Assembly (NCBI GenBank): GCA_028873965.1
Contig: JAPPMU010000031.1
Coordinates: 42,473-106,472 of the forward strand
Direction of reading: 5' to 3'
Length of the DNA stretch: 64,000 nucleotides
Origin: Chloroflexota bacterium
GTDB lineage: Bacteria > Chloroflexota > Dehalococcoidia > Lucifugimonadales > UBA3495
Shown: positions 42,894-51,468 of the stretch, in pieces
Layout of the letters: every line of letters begins with the position of its first letter
Position numbering within the stretch: the stretch's first letter is position 1
Notes under the pieces: model-generated
The model's database searches: none
Told to the model about the DNA's origin: nothing
What the model saw: the letters and a program-made list of their open reading frames with translations, nothing else
Position numbers and translations under genes: made by a program

Positions 42894-43139
42894 GTGTTGC
42901 ACCTCCCCTTGGGACACTTGGATCATCCCATCGTATCGGGCTATGATACCATTGAGCGCGCTTCCCGTAACACACCGCGTCACGCGGAGAAATCGCCGGG
43001 ACTTGCCAACCGCTTGCGTCATTTCTCGCCAGGGGATCGGAGTTGCGCCTTTGCCCCGAGGATGGTACGCTGATAAGGACAATCGAATACCGTCATAACG
43101 CCCGAGACAGTGGGTCCCTGATGGGAATAATGGCCACAC
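42894..43139. other. Divergent promoter region between hicB-like and rplJ
   Basis: About 250 bp without a supported gene. It must hold the promoters for the minus-strand hic-like pair and the plus-strand rplJ leader. A partial palindrome is visible around CATCGTATCGGGCTATGATA, close to the hicB start, and could be an autoregulatory operator. No clear sigma70 pair was identified. Confidence 0.4.
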
Positions 43140-43289
43140 TGGCCGCCCGCCGAGGCACAGTTCTGGATTGATCCGGAGCATATGTGGATGATCAGCGTCG
43201 CTGGCCCCAGGGCCATGCGTGCCGAACCGCCCGCGCCTTCGTCTCGGAGCGCGGGTTTTCTTTTGACCGTTGTTATCCAGGAGCCTATC
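43140..43289 (+). promoter_or_regulatory. rplJ (L10) leader with attenuator-like hairpin
   Basis: The mRNA leader of rplJ, likely an L10-binding leader. It contains the hairpin CCCGCGC/GCGCGGG (43230-43236 and 43249-43255) followed by TTTTCTTTT (43256-43264), an attenuator-like terminator 25 nt before the TTG start. In many bacteria L10(L12)4 binds such leaders to repress rplJL. The L10 binding fold itself was not modelled. Confidence 0.65.
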
Positions 43290-43829
43290 TTGCCAACCCA
43301 GGAAAAAATCGATCGCGTGGCCGAGTTGAAGGACAAGCTGGAACGCAGTTCCATCATCATCTCCACCGGCTACTCCGGCATGAATGCCAACCAGATGGTG
43401 GACCTCCGGCGCAGGATGCGCGACGGCGGGGTCGAGTTCGTCGTGGTGAAGAACAGCCTGCTCAGCCGCGCCGCCGACGCTGCGGAGATCCCCCAGCTCA
43501 AAGACGTCATCACGGGTCAGACCGCCATCGCGCTGGGCTACGAAGATGCCGCCACGATAGCCAAGGCGGTTAACCAGGCGGCCCAGGCCAGCGCCGGCGC
43601 CCTCGCCGTGCATGGCGCGGTGGTCGAGCACGGCGATGCCATGCAGCCGGCGGATGTTTCGCGGCTGGCGGATTTGCCTCCGCGGCCGGTGCTCGTGGCT
43701 CAATTGCTGGGCACCATGCAGTCGCCGCTCTACGGCCTGGCCAGCGTGCTCAACGCCACCATCAGCAGCCTGGCCTACGTCCTGCAAGCCAGGATTGAAC
43801 AACTGCAGCCGGCGGAGGCTGCGGAATAG
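43290..43829 (+). CDS. rplJ: 50S ribosomal protein uL10
   Basis: A 179-residue stalk base protein that holds L7/L12 dimers. It has QEKIDRVAELKDKLERSSII, VVVKNSLLSRAA, and GQTAIALGY; a helical C-terminal tail binds L12. The start is most likely TTG 43290, with CAGGAG 6 nt upstream; the in-frame ATG at 43182 lies in the leader. The long frame on the other strand (to 43802) is a shadow, only its last 101 codons being the hicB-like gene. Confidence 0.95.
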   Translation: MPTQEKIDRVAELKDKLERSSIIISTGYSGMNANQMVDLRRRMRDGGVEFVVVKNSLLSRAADAAEIPQLKDVITGQTAIALGYEDAATIAKAVNQAAQASAGALAVHGAVVEHGDAMQPADVSRLADLPPRPVLVAQLLGTMQSPLYGLASVLNATISSLAYVLQARIEQLQPAEAAE

Positions 43830-43907
43830 GAACGACCACCCTCACCCTAGCCCTCTCCCATCAAGGGAGAAGGGACAATGTGAAACAACCATCAGGAGGC
43901 AACAATC

Positions 43908-44300
43908 ATGGCAGTGAACCAGGAAGTTCTCGATGCGATCAAGGGCATGAGCGTGATGGACTTGGCCGATCTGGTCAAGGCCATCGAGGAAGAGTTCGGC
44001 GTCTCCGCGGCCGCTCCGATGGCGGTTGCCGCCGTCCCGGCCGCCGGCGTGGTGACCGACGACGCTCCGTCCGCCGCGGCGGACGAGCAGACCGAATTCA
44101 CCATCACCCTGGCCGACTTCGGCGCCAACAAGATCAACGTCATCAAGGCCGTGCGCGAGGTCACCGACCTCGGCCTGCGCGAGGCCAAGGAACTCGTCGA
44201 GTCCGCTCCCGCCCGCGTCCGCGAGGGCGTGAACAAGGAAGACGCCGACAGCATCAAGTCCAAGCTGGAAGAAGCCGGAGCGACGGTGCAGGTGGCCTAG
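43908..44300 (+). CDS. rplL: 50S ribosomal protein bL12 (L7/L12)
   Basis: A 130-residue stalk protein that recruits translation GTPases. N-terminal dimer domain with [20 protein letters not shown], an Ala-rich hinge (about residues 35-60), and the C-terminal domain with [20 protein letters not shown] and [18 protein letters not shown] lies 11 nt before the ATG. rpoB does not follow; an SDR gene comes next. Confidence 0.98.
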   Translation: MAVNQEVLDAIKGMSVMDLADLVKAIEEEFGVSAAAPMAVAAVPAAGVVTDDAPSAAADEQTEFTITLADFGANKINVIKAVREVTDLGLREAKELVESAPARVREGVNKEDADSIKSKLEEAGATVQVA

Positions 44301-44332
44301 CCTCCGTCCGAATCAACGCGCTTCATGTGTAG

Positions 44333-44361
44333 CAGGGGGCGGGTCTAGCACCTGCCCCCTG
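44333..44361 (+). terminator. Hairpin after rplL
   Basis: Stem CAGGGGGC/GCCCCCTG extended by GGT/ACC with a bulge. There is no T-run after it, so it may be Rho-assisted or act as an mRNA 3' end. It marks the end of the ribosomal cluster. Confidence 0.55.
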
Positions 44362-44413
44362 ATCGTATGCCTGGTGTACAATGCCGCTAGCTTGACCGGG
44401 AGGGCGTCCCCAT

Positions 44414-45217
44414 ATGGACCTGCAACTTGAGGGCAAAACGGCAATTGTGACCGGCGGCAGTCGCGGGATCGGCAAGGCGGTGGCGCGAGTGCTGTCTGCC
44501 GATGGCTGCAGCGTGGTCATCACGGGCCGTTACGCGGATACCCTGTCCGAGTCCGCCGAGGATATCGCCGGCGACACCGGCGGCCGGGTCGTCCCCATCG
44601 TTTCCGACATGACCAGCACCGACCAGGTGAACGCCATGGTGGCCCAGGCGGCTGAGGCGCTGGGCGGTCGCATCGACATCCTGGTGAACAACGCGGCCGC
44701 GCCCGGCGGTCTCGCCCGCGGGTCGCTGGCCGAAATCCGCGACGAAGACGTCATGCTGGACCTGGACACCAAGGTGATGGGCTACCTGCGCTGCGCCCGG
44801 GCCGTCGCGCCTTACATGCAGCAGCAGGGTTGGGGCCGCATCGTCAACGTCGGCGGCCTGTCCGCGCGTCGGGCCGAAGGCAACCTCAGCGCCGGCGTCC
44901 GCAACTCCGGTCTGTCCAACCTGACCAAGTACCTGGCCGAGGAACTGGGCGGTGACGGCGTCTGCGTCAACCTGGTCCATCCCGGCACCACGCGCACCGA
45001 GCGCAGCGGCCCGATGTACGCCGAGCAAGCCGAGCGCGAGGGCACGACGGTCGAAGAAATCGAGCGTCGCGCCGCCTCCCGCAACTCCACCCGCCGCATC
45101 GTTGACGCCGAGGAACTGGCGTGGGTGGTGGCCTTTTTCGCTTCGCCGCGCAGCATCGCCATCAGCGGCGAGACCATCGCCGCCGGCGGCGGCTCCGGCA
45201 CCAACGTGTACCACTGA
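44414..45217 (+). CDS. SDR-family protein with non-canonical active site
   Basis: A 267-residue protein with SDR cofactor motifs (TGGSRGIG at residues 13-20, LVNNAA at 90-95). The active-site segment is atypical: NVGGLSARRAEGNLSAGVR has no Tyr between residues 143 and 172 and no Y-x3-K. The usual Ser is Gly148. This subgroup keeps the SAGxRN motif instead of YxxxK, seen in some SDR homologues of unknown activity. The C-terminal ISGETIAAGGGSG is normal. GGGAGG lies 8 nt before the ATG. It is independent of the ribosomal genes and precedes the EthD gene. Confidence 0.85.
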   Translation: MDLQLEGKTAIVTGGSRGIGKAVARVLSADGCSVVITGRYADTLSESAEDIAGDTGGRVVPIVSDMTSTDQVNAMVAQAAEALGGRIDILVNNAAAPGGLARGSLAEIRDEDVMLDLDTKVMGYLRCARAVAPYMQQQGWGRIVNVGGLSARRAEGNLSAGVRNSGLSNLTKYLAEELGGDGVCVNLVHPGTTRTERSGPMYAEQAEREGTTVEEIERRAASRNSTRRIVDAEELAWVVAFFASPRSIAISGETIAAGGGSGTNVYH

Positions 45218-45268
45218 CCGACCCTGTCCGCCATCCCCACCTCCCACCCGCCATCTCCGACTCCCACC

Positions 45269-45296
45269 CGTCATTCCGGCGAAAGCCGGAATCCAG
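45269..45296. repeat. Dispersed repeat, family A (single arm)
   Basis: A lone arm with TTCCGGCGAAAGCCGGAATC in the 98-bp gap between the SDR gene and the EthD-like gene. Confidence 0.9.
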
Positions 45297-45315
45297 AGCA
45301 TCAGGAGCCACACAG

Positions 45316-45630
45316 ATGATTAAAGTAACCGTCTTCTACGAAAACGAGGAAGGCAAGTCCTTCGACTTCGACTACTACTGCAACACGCACATGCCCCTGG
45401 TGCAGGAACGCCTGACCACCTTCGGCATGCGCTACTACAACGTCGAGCGCGGCATCTCCGACACGGACCCCAACGCGCCGCCCATGTACACCGCCGTCGG
45501 CTACCTGTTCTTCAACGACGTGGACGGCGTCCACGAGGGCTTCAAGACCCACGGCCGCGAGCTGGTTGGCGACGTCAAAAACTTCACCGACATCGAACCC
45601 AAGTTCCTGATCAGCGAGCTGATTGCGTAA
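45316..45630 (+). CDS. EthD-family protein
   Basis: A 104-residue ferredoxin-like dimeric barrel protein of the EthD type. It opens IKVTVFYENEEGKSFDFDYY, has the CNTHMPLV motif with the conserved His, and ends with FTDIEPKFLISELI. The family is named after a protein needed for ethyl tert-butyl ether oxidation and occurs with many catabolic oxidoreductases. CAGGAG lies 9 nt before ATG 45316. It sits just after an SDR, so a joint degradation step is possible. Confidence 0.85.
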   Translation: MIKVTVFYENEEGKSFDFDYYCNTHMPLVQERLTTFGMRYYNVERGISDTDPNAPPMYTAVGYLFFNDVDGVHEGFKTHGRELVGDVKNFTDIEPKFLISELIA

Positions 45631-45679
45631 CGCCCATAGCGGAATGCGGCCGACTGCAAACCGAAGGTGAGCCGCGCAA

Positions 45680-46432
45680 TTGTCCAGCGCCGTTGCTGAC
45701 ATATTCCTACAGTGCGACCGAGCGGTCCGCCGTGGTCAACTTATCCACCGAACCAACCGGGTGGACAAGGAATTTCATTTTCAGAATTGGTTTCAGTCTC
45801 GGCTGGACGAAATACAGGTTGCATATGATCCCCCGGCACGCAATTCCTACCCGGATTTCCGGCTAGTGCGCAGTCCAGTGGGGTACGAGGTAAAGGGGTT
45901 AGCTTACCCCGGGCGTGAAGCCACCTACGACGCTAACAGTCAGATGCCCACGGGCTTCCATAACGGCAGAACCGTTTACTACGTGTTTGGGCGATATCCC
46001 AAGGATCCCGATGGCGACGACTACCCGCTAATTGACCTGGTGCTGTTCCACGGTGACTTTCTGAATGCCAATCACGAATATGTCCACGAGAACAAACACA
46101 TCACCGGCTTTGGCAGTTACGGCGACGTTATGATACGGGATCGGAAGATGTACGTCGCTCCTACGCCGTTCGCGCTGACGAACGGTACGGCGGGCCAACG
46201 TACCCTCATCCTGCCCAGCGACGCCGAGGCGGATGAGCGGTTGGAGTCGTGCGGGGAATTGATACGAGTGGAGACTGACCGCCTTCTCGTAGGGTACAAC
46301 GCCGATTTGATGGTAAATACCCTAACCCCTCAATTTGCGGAGAACCCCTCGTCCGGCCTGGAACACCGATTCATTGCCTACCGCCCGGCCGGAGCAGATG
46401 GTCCGACCGTAACGATGAAGGACACGGCCTGA
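45680..46432 (+). CDS. Putative type II restriction endonuclease
   Basis: A 250-residue protein next to a DNA methylase. It has a PD-(D/E)XK signature: SYPDFRL (about residues 56-62), then 10-12 residues, YEVKGL. A strand-rich body follows. No known restriction family is recognised, but the D...ExK site and the methylase 49 nt downstream support a nuclease. The start is TTG 45680 with GAAGGTGAG 10 nt upstream. GC content is lower than in the ribosomal genes, as for other defence genes here. Confidence 0.7.
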   Translation: MSSAVADIFLQCDRAVRRGQLIHRTNRVDKEFHFQNWFQSRLDEIQVAYDPPARNSYPDFRLVRSPVGYEVKGLAYPGREATYDANSQMPTGFHNGRTVYYVFGRYPKDPDGDDYPLIDLVLFHGDFLNANHEYVHENKHITGFGSYGDVMIRDRKMYVAPTPFALTNGTAGQRTLILPSDAEADERLESCGELIRVETDRLLVGYNADLMVNTLTPQFAENPSSGLEHRFIAYRPAGADGPTVTMKDTA

Positions 46433-46481
46433 TCACGTACCTACAGCGGGGAAAGGGCTATGACAAACCGCGGTTCGTCCG

Positions 46482-48647
46482 ATGCAGCTAAACCTTGAGC
46501 AAATGTTGGAGGCCGAAAATCCTCCCGTAGCAGGTCCGGCTGGCGCGCGTGCCATTGAAAGCGACGATTTCCCGTTTGAGCAACTTAGTCGCATTGCCGA
46601 ACGGGAGAGCTGGCGGAAGGAAATCTACCGCCCGATATATCACGTCCATAAGTGGTGGGCGCAGCGTCTGGGATCCGTCTTCAGGGGGATCCTTCTGGGC
46701 GCCCTTGCCCCGGAGGGGGCCGACGTACTTGAGCTATTTTACTCGCCGACCCGGTTCTCGGATGCAGTAGTATTCGACCCTTTCATGGGTAGCGGCACAA
46801 CCCTTGGCGAAACCCTGAAGCTTGGAGGCCGGGCCATTGGCCGCGACATCAACCCGGTGTCGTACCTGCAAGTCCGCACCGCCCTGACGCTGGCAGACCC
46901 GGGGGATCTGGAAAGAACTTATCAAGAAATTGCGGCGGACGTCGCCGACAGGATTTCCGGTTACTACACCACGAGTCTGCCGGACGGCACGTCACGCCCG
47001 GTTCTGTACTATTTCTGGGTGATGCAAGCGCCCTGCCCGGTCTGTTGCGTCCCGATTGACCTGTTCTCGGGCTATATCTTCGCCAGGCACGCCTACGCCC
47101 AACGCAATCCCACGGTGCAGGTCGTATGCCCGAAGTGCGGCGCTTTATCCCCTCAGGATCACCAGGTCACTGAGATGGAGTGCGCCGAGTGTGATCACGG
47201 CTTCAATGCAGCAACCGGTCCCGTAAGAGGCAAGAAAGCGCAGTGTCCGCATTGCCACTGCGAGTTCAACATCGGCCATACCATACGAGGAACCGGCTCT
47301 CCTCCCACCTATCGGATGTACGCCAAGCTCGTCCTGACCCCTGACGGCAAGAAGGAATACCACCCCATTACTGTCTATGATGAAGCTCTGTACAAGCAAG
47401 CGGTCTCCGACTTGGAAAGGTCTCATCACCGGATCCCACAAGAGTATATGGAACCCGGGTACAACACGAACCAGGCGCTGAATTACGGCTTCAGGTCCTG
47501 GAGCCATATGTTCAACGCCCGTCAGCTTCTCTGTATATCAATGCTGGCTAATCGCATCAAAGAGATTGAAGATAATCGGCTGCGGGACGCTTTCGCTTGT
47601 CTTTTTTCCGGGGTGCTCGAGTTCAATAATATGTTTGCTTCCTACAAAGGCGAGGGAACCGGGGCCGTCCGGCATATGTTCTACCACCACATCCTGAAAC
47701 CCGAACGCACTCCGTTAGAGGCTAACATCTGGGGAACTCCCAAGAGCTCAGGAGCTTTCTCGACGCTGTTCCGCAGTCGGCTGCTGCGGGCGACCCAATA
47801 TGCTCAACAGCCCTTTGAGTTGGCCCTGCTGCCGGAAAATCAGGGCAATCGGTCCGTGAAGGTGGACAGTATCAATGAACCCCTGACGGGGGTCGCCAAC
47901 AGCGCCTCTTACGACCATTTTGGCGAGGGGGGCAATCTCTATGTTTCCTGCGGCGACTCAGCGGCCACAGACTTGCCGGATGAATGCGTGGATGTGGTCG
48001 TTACGGATCCACCGTTCTTCGATAACGTGCATTACTCACAACTTGCCGACTTCTTTTATGCTTGGCAGAAGCTGATCCTCGACGACCTTCCCAGCCACCA
48101 GGCAGGCACCACTCGCTCAGAATCAGAGGTTCAAAATTCGGATGCCGAGACATTCACCGAGCGACTGACGCTGGTGCTACAGGAGGCACACCGGGTTCTC
48201 AAGGGTGACGGCCTCCTCGTATTCACTTATCACCATTCCAGGTGGGAGGGCTGGCAAAGCGTCCTGCACGCAGTCACCGGGGGCGGGTTCCGCATCGAGG
48301 CGTGCCATCCGGTCAAGGCGGAAATGTCCGTTGCTGCGCCCAAGCGCCAGGCAAAAGACCCCATCAACTTCGACATCATTTTAGTGTGTCGTAAGAATCG
48401 GACTGGATCAGAATGGGCACATGTGGCGGCAAATCTGCAGCTGGCTACGGCGTTCAAACGTGCTGAATCCCAGGTAGCGAGGCTGCGAGCGGAGGGTTGG
48501 AATCTGAGCCGGAACGATGTTGGTGTGGTGGTGATGGCCCAGGCTGTGGCTGAAGTCTCCAGACAGCCAGATCCCGAAGCAACCGAGCAAGCATGTTTAG
48601 AGACAGGACATTCCATAACCCAAGCCATTGACCGAATACACGGTTGA
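46482..48647 (+). CDS. DNA methyltransferase with internal zinc ribbons
   Basis: A 721-residue DNA methylase. The AdoMet motif is DPFMGSGTTLGE (residues 99-110); the catalytic motif is DPPFFDNVHY (from D509). In between lies an insert with four cysteine pairs (CPVC, CPKC, CAEC, CPHC; about residues 185-275), which should form zinc ribbons. It is close to DUF1156-like adenine methylases in layout. The long gap between motifs would include target recognition. It is probably co-transcribed with the upstream nuclease-like gene, forming an R-M pair. Confidence 0.85.
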   Translation: MQLNLEQMLEAENPPVAGPAGARAIESDDFPFEQLSRIAERESWRKEIYRPIYHVHKWWAQRLGSVFRGILLGALAPEGADVLELFYSPTRFSDAVVFDPFMGSGTTLGETLKLGGRAIGRDINPVSYLQVRTALTLADPGDLERTYQEIAADVADRISGYYTTSLPDGTSRPVLYYFWVMQAPCPVCCVPIDLFSGYIFARHAYAQRNPTVQVVCPKCGALSPQDHQVTEMECAECDHGFNAATGPVRGKKAQCPHCHCEFNIGHTIRGTGSPPTYRMYAKLVLTPDGKKEYHPITVYDEALYKQAVSDLERSHHRIPQEYMEPGYNTNQALNYGFRSWSHMFNARQLLCISMLANRIKEIEDNRLRDAFACLFSGVLEFNNMFASYKGEGTGAVRHMFYHHILKPERTPLEANIWGTPKSSGAFSTLFRSRLLRATQYAQQPFELALLPENQGNRSVKVDSINEPLTGVANSASYDHFGEGGNLYVSCGDSAATDLPDECVDVVVTDPPFFDNVHYSQLADFFYAWQKLILDDLPSHQAGTTRSESEVQNSDAETFTERLTLVLQEAHRVLKGDGLLVFTYHHSRWEGWQSVLHAVTGGGFRIEACHPVKAEMSVAAPKRQAKDPINFDIILVCRKNRTGSEWAHVAANLQLATAFKRAESQVARLRAEGWNLSRNDVGVVVMAQAVAEVSRQPDPEATEQACLETGHSITQAIDRIHG

Positions 48648-48683
48648 GACATCCCGACCGGATAAGAATAGGTTAGGTACGCC

Positions 48684-50378
48684 ATGAGCCAAGCAGTTGA
48701 CGCCCTCGCCGAACGGGCCATCCGTGAGCACTGGGAATTCGTTCCCACTGCCGGCAGCCGCATTGGCCGCCACGATTACGACGGCCGACTGCCGGACTTC
48801 TCCTCTGGTCGCGTTGCTCGTCGTATCGAGGAACTGCACCGTTCGCTCGGGCAACTCTCCGCATTGCCCGAATCTGACGGGTTCGTCGCCGATGACGAGG
48901 GCCGGATGGACCGTCTGTCGCGCAGCTTGCTGGAAATGTTCCTGCGGCGCGAGCTGTTCAACCTGGAGGAGATGCGGACCCTGCATAACAACCCGCAGCG
49001 GCAGGTCGGCTATATTGGCATCGGCAGCTACGTGCAGCGCGACTACGCGCCATTGCCCGAAAGGTTGCGCTCCGCGACTGCAATCCTGCGGGACGTTCCT
49101 GACTTCCTGGCCACCGTGGATAGTTTGACCGACCCGGAACTGGGAGAACCCGTGCGTGACATGGCCGTCGAGGCCTACCGCGGCATGGCCTCCTTCTATC
49201 GCACCGGACTGGCCGCAGCCTCTTCGGAGTGCGCCGACACCGCCCCCGACGTCGCCGCCGAGTTCGACGCGGCGCGAGAGACTGCCGCCGCCGCAGTAAC
49301 CGAGTTCGCCCAGCGCCTCCAGGGCCGGCGAACGCGCCCGGACTTTGCCATTGGCCGAGATCTCTACAGCCGGATGCTGCAAGTTGGCGAAGGGGTCGAC
49401 ACCCCGTTGCTCGACGTGCTGTCCATCGGTCAGGCCAACCTGGAGCAGAACCTGCGCCGCCTGGACGTGGCCGCCGCCCGTTTCTTGTCTCAAATCGGCG
49501 CTCCGGGCAAGTCCGTCCGCGAGGCCGTCGCCCAGGTTGCCGCCGACCATCCCGCCGCCGACGCGCTGATACCGGAAACGCGGAACATGCTGGAGGACAT
49601 CCGCCAGGCGCTCATTGACCACGACATCATCACCGTACCCTCCGAGGAGCGGTGCCAGGTCACCGAGACGCCGTCCTACATGCGCTACGCCTTCGCCGCC
49701 ATGGACTCGCCCGGCGGACTGGAGGAGGTTGCCACCGAGGCCTTCTACTACGTGACGCCGGTGGAGCCGGACTGGACGCCGCGCCAGCAGGAGGAGTGGC
49801 TCACCAACTTCAACTACCACACGCTTCAGGTCGTCAGCGTCCACGAGGTCTATCCCGGCCACTACGTCCACAACCTGCACAACCGGTACGACAGATCCGG
49901 CGGCCGGCGCACCCTGCCCCTGATCAACCGCGTCGCCACCTCCTACGCCTTCACCGAGGGCTGGGCGCACTACACCGAGGAAATGATGCTGGAAACGGAG
50001 TTCGGCCGGGACAACCCCGCGCTGTGGCTCACCCAGTTGCTGGAAGCGCTGGTCCGCAATTGCCGCTATCTCTGCTCCCTGGGCATGCACACCCAAGGCA
50101 TGACCGTGGATGAGGCAACCAAGTTCTTCCAGGCCCACGCCTACATGGAGGAACACCCGGCCCGCCGCGAGGCCCTGCGCGGCACCTTCGATCCGGGCTA
50201 CCTCAACTACACCCTGGGCAAGCTGATGCTGCTCAAACTGCGGCAGGACTGGCGGCGCCAGGAGGGGTCAGCCTACAGCCTGCGCCGGTTCCACGACGCC
50301 ACGCTGTCCTGGGGCGCGCCGCCGGTGCCTCTGCTGCGCCGTGCGATGCTCAACGATCCAGGGGACGCGATACTCTGA
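48684..50378 (+). CDS. DUF885 family metallopeptidase-like protein
   Basis: A 564-residue helical protein of the DUF885 family. The metal site is H387-E-V-Y-P-G-H393, with the second conserved element TEGWAHYTEE about 35 residues later supplying the third ligand. This HExxxGH form is seen in gluzincin-like carboxypeptidases. There is no signal peptide, so it is cytosolic. Some members hydrolyse dipeptides or peptide antibiotics. It starts 36 nt after the methylase stop, but its GC content and codon use are those of the host backbone. Confidence 0.9.
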   Translation: MSQAVDALAERAIREHWEFVPTAGSRIGRHDYDGRLPDFSSGRVARRIEELHRSLGQLSALPESDGFVADDEGRMDRLSRSLLEMFLRRELFNLEEMRTLHNNPQRQVGYIGIGSYVQRDYAPLPERLRSATAILRDVPDFLATVDSLTDPELGEPVRDMAVEAYRGMASFYRTGLAAASSECADTAPDVAAEFDAARETAAAAVTEFAQRLQGRRTRPDFAIGRDLYSRMLQVGEGVDTPLLDVLSIGQANLEQNLRRLDVAAARFLSQIGAPGKSVREAVAQVAADHPAADALIPETRNMLEDIRQALIDHDIITVPSEERCQVTETPSYMRYAFAAMDSPGGLEEVATEAFYYVTPVEPDWTPRQQEEWLTNFNYHTLQVVSVHEVYPGHYVHNLHNRYDRSGGRRTLPLINRVATSYAFTEGWAHYTEEMMLETEFGRDNPALWLTQLLEALVRNCRYLCSLGMHTQGMTVDEATKFFQAHAYMEEHPARREALRGTFDPGYLNYTLGKLMLLKLRQDWRRQEGSAYSLRRFHDATLSWGAPPVPLLRRAMLNDPGDAIL

Positions 50379-50404
50379 ACACGCGCCCGCACGTAATCCA
50401 GAGC

Positions 50405-50540
50405 CTGTTGACAAACTGAAGATCAAACCGCCGTTCCTGCGAAAGCAGGAACCCAGAAAAGCCTCTGCGATAGGAACGTTGGGCGGATTTTATGCTCCCT
50501 GGATTCCGGCTTTCGCCGGAATGACGGCATTTGTCAACAG
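50405..50540. repeat. Family A repeat flanked by longer inverted ends
   Basis: The paired arms (TTCCTGCGAAAGCAGGAACC and ATTCCGGCTTTCGCCGGAAT; 50429-50527) lie inside a further 11-bp inverted pair, CTGTTGACAAA and TTTGTCAACAG. The whole element is about 136 bp, between two convergent genes, and may act as a two-way terminator. Confidence 0.85.
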
Positions 50541-50543
50541 ACC

Positions 50544-51074
50544 TTAGACCACCCGCGCCCCCAGGATCCTGCCGATGTGGTCCAAGGCCCACCGGTGCGC
50601 GTCGGCGTCAAAGGACGTCACGCAGTCGCTGGGCACCTCCACGGCGTAATCACGGTTGCGCGCGTCCGACGTGGTGTGCATCACGCAGATGTCGGTGCAC
50701 ACCCCGCAGACTATGATTTTGTCGGGCCGTAGCGCGGCCAAACGGTCGGCCAGGTCGGTGTTGAAGAACCCGCTGTAACGGTTTTTGGGAATGACGTTCC
50801 CATCATCGACCCACTCGGCCAGTTCCGGGATGACCTCCGGCTCCTCCGTCCCAATGACGCAGTGCACCGGGAACATCTGGAACTCCAAATCGTCGGGCAG
50901 GTGATGATCGGAGACGAAGAGGATAGACGAGCCGGCTACAGCCTCGCGCGCGAGCAGGTCCCGCACCGGCTCGATGATCCGGCGGGCCTCGTCGCCACAA
51001 TACAGGTTGTGCCCCGGCTCCATAAAGCCGCGCACCATGTCGACTACGAGCACTGCGTTGGGCATGGCGTTCAC
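50544..51074 (-). CDS. Nicotinamidase/isochorismatase-like cysteine hydrolase
   Basis: A 176-residue cytosolic hydrolase. The Asp-Lys-Cys triad is visible: D12 in VVDMVRGF, K97 in IPKNRYSGF, and C130 in GVCTDICV. D56, H58 and H71 (SDHHLP, MFPVHCV) match the metal site of nicotinamidases, so NAD salvage or another amide hydrolysis is plausible. It is the last gene of a minus-strand run, 4 nt downstream of the retropepsin-like gene. Met4 is an alternative start. Confidence 0.88.
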   Translation of the reverse strand: MNAMPNAVLVVDMVRGFMEPGHNLYCGDEARRIIEPVRDLLAREAVAGSSILFVSDHHLPDDLEFQMFPVHCVIGTEEPEVIPELAEWVDDGNVIPKNRYSGFFNTDLADRLAALRPDKIIVCGVCTDICVMHTTSDARNRDYAVEVPSDCVTSFDADAHRWALDHIGRILGARVV

Positions 51075-51078
51075 CCCC

Positions 51079-51435
51079 TCACTTCAGCGATCCGGTGACT
51101 GGGATCAGTCGTTGGTTGTAGGGACCCACACCGAGGAACACACCTTCCAAAGTGTAGGCGCCCAGCAGAGTCGATGCCCCCTCTTCGCCGAAGATGACCC
51201 ACGTGATGGTTTCACGCCCGTCCACTCGGGCGCGAGCCTCGGTCATATCCAGTTGCACCTGCTCACCTCCGGCGTACTCGAAGGTTTCGCCCTTGGTCGG
51301 CTGAATGCCCAGCCCCTCCAGGATATCGCGAGGAACTATGGTGCTGATCGCGCCGGTGTCCACCATTACGTCAACATCCTCAAAGTGCTCGCCGTTGAGG
51401 TTGCCAATCTCGATAGTTATGTTGAAAGTTCCCAT
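51079..51435 (-). CDS. Retropepsin-like aspartyl protease domain protein (clan AA)
   Basis: A 118-residue single-domain protein. It has VMVDTGAISTIVP, the D-T-G-A active-site loop, and the later LLGAYTLEG element of the 'flap and second half', the standard pattern of small bacterial clan AA proteases that act as dimers. GGGAGC lies 7 nt before the ATG. It lies 33 nt downstream of a ribbon-helix-helix gene. Bacterial members of this size are common in Cyanobacteria and Chloroflexota; substrates are unknown. Confidence 0.85.
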   Translation of the reverse strand: MGTFNITIEIGNLNGEHFEDVDVMVDTGAISTIVPRDILEGLGIQPTKGETFEYAGGEQVQLDMTEARARVDGRETITWVIFGEEGASTLLGAYTLEGVFLGVGPYNQRLIPVTGSLK

Positions 51436-51468
51436 GCGATGCTCCCACTACTAGCGTCCGGGATATCC

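Noticed and set aside
42588..43802. A 404-codon minus-strand frame covering hicB-like and rplJ
   Set aside because: Only its last 101 codons (from 42893) carry the HicB pattern and a ribosome-binding site; the rest is antisense to rplJ and its leader.
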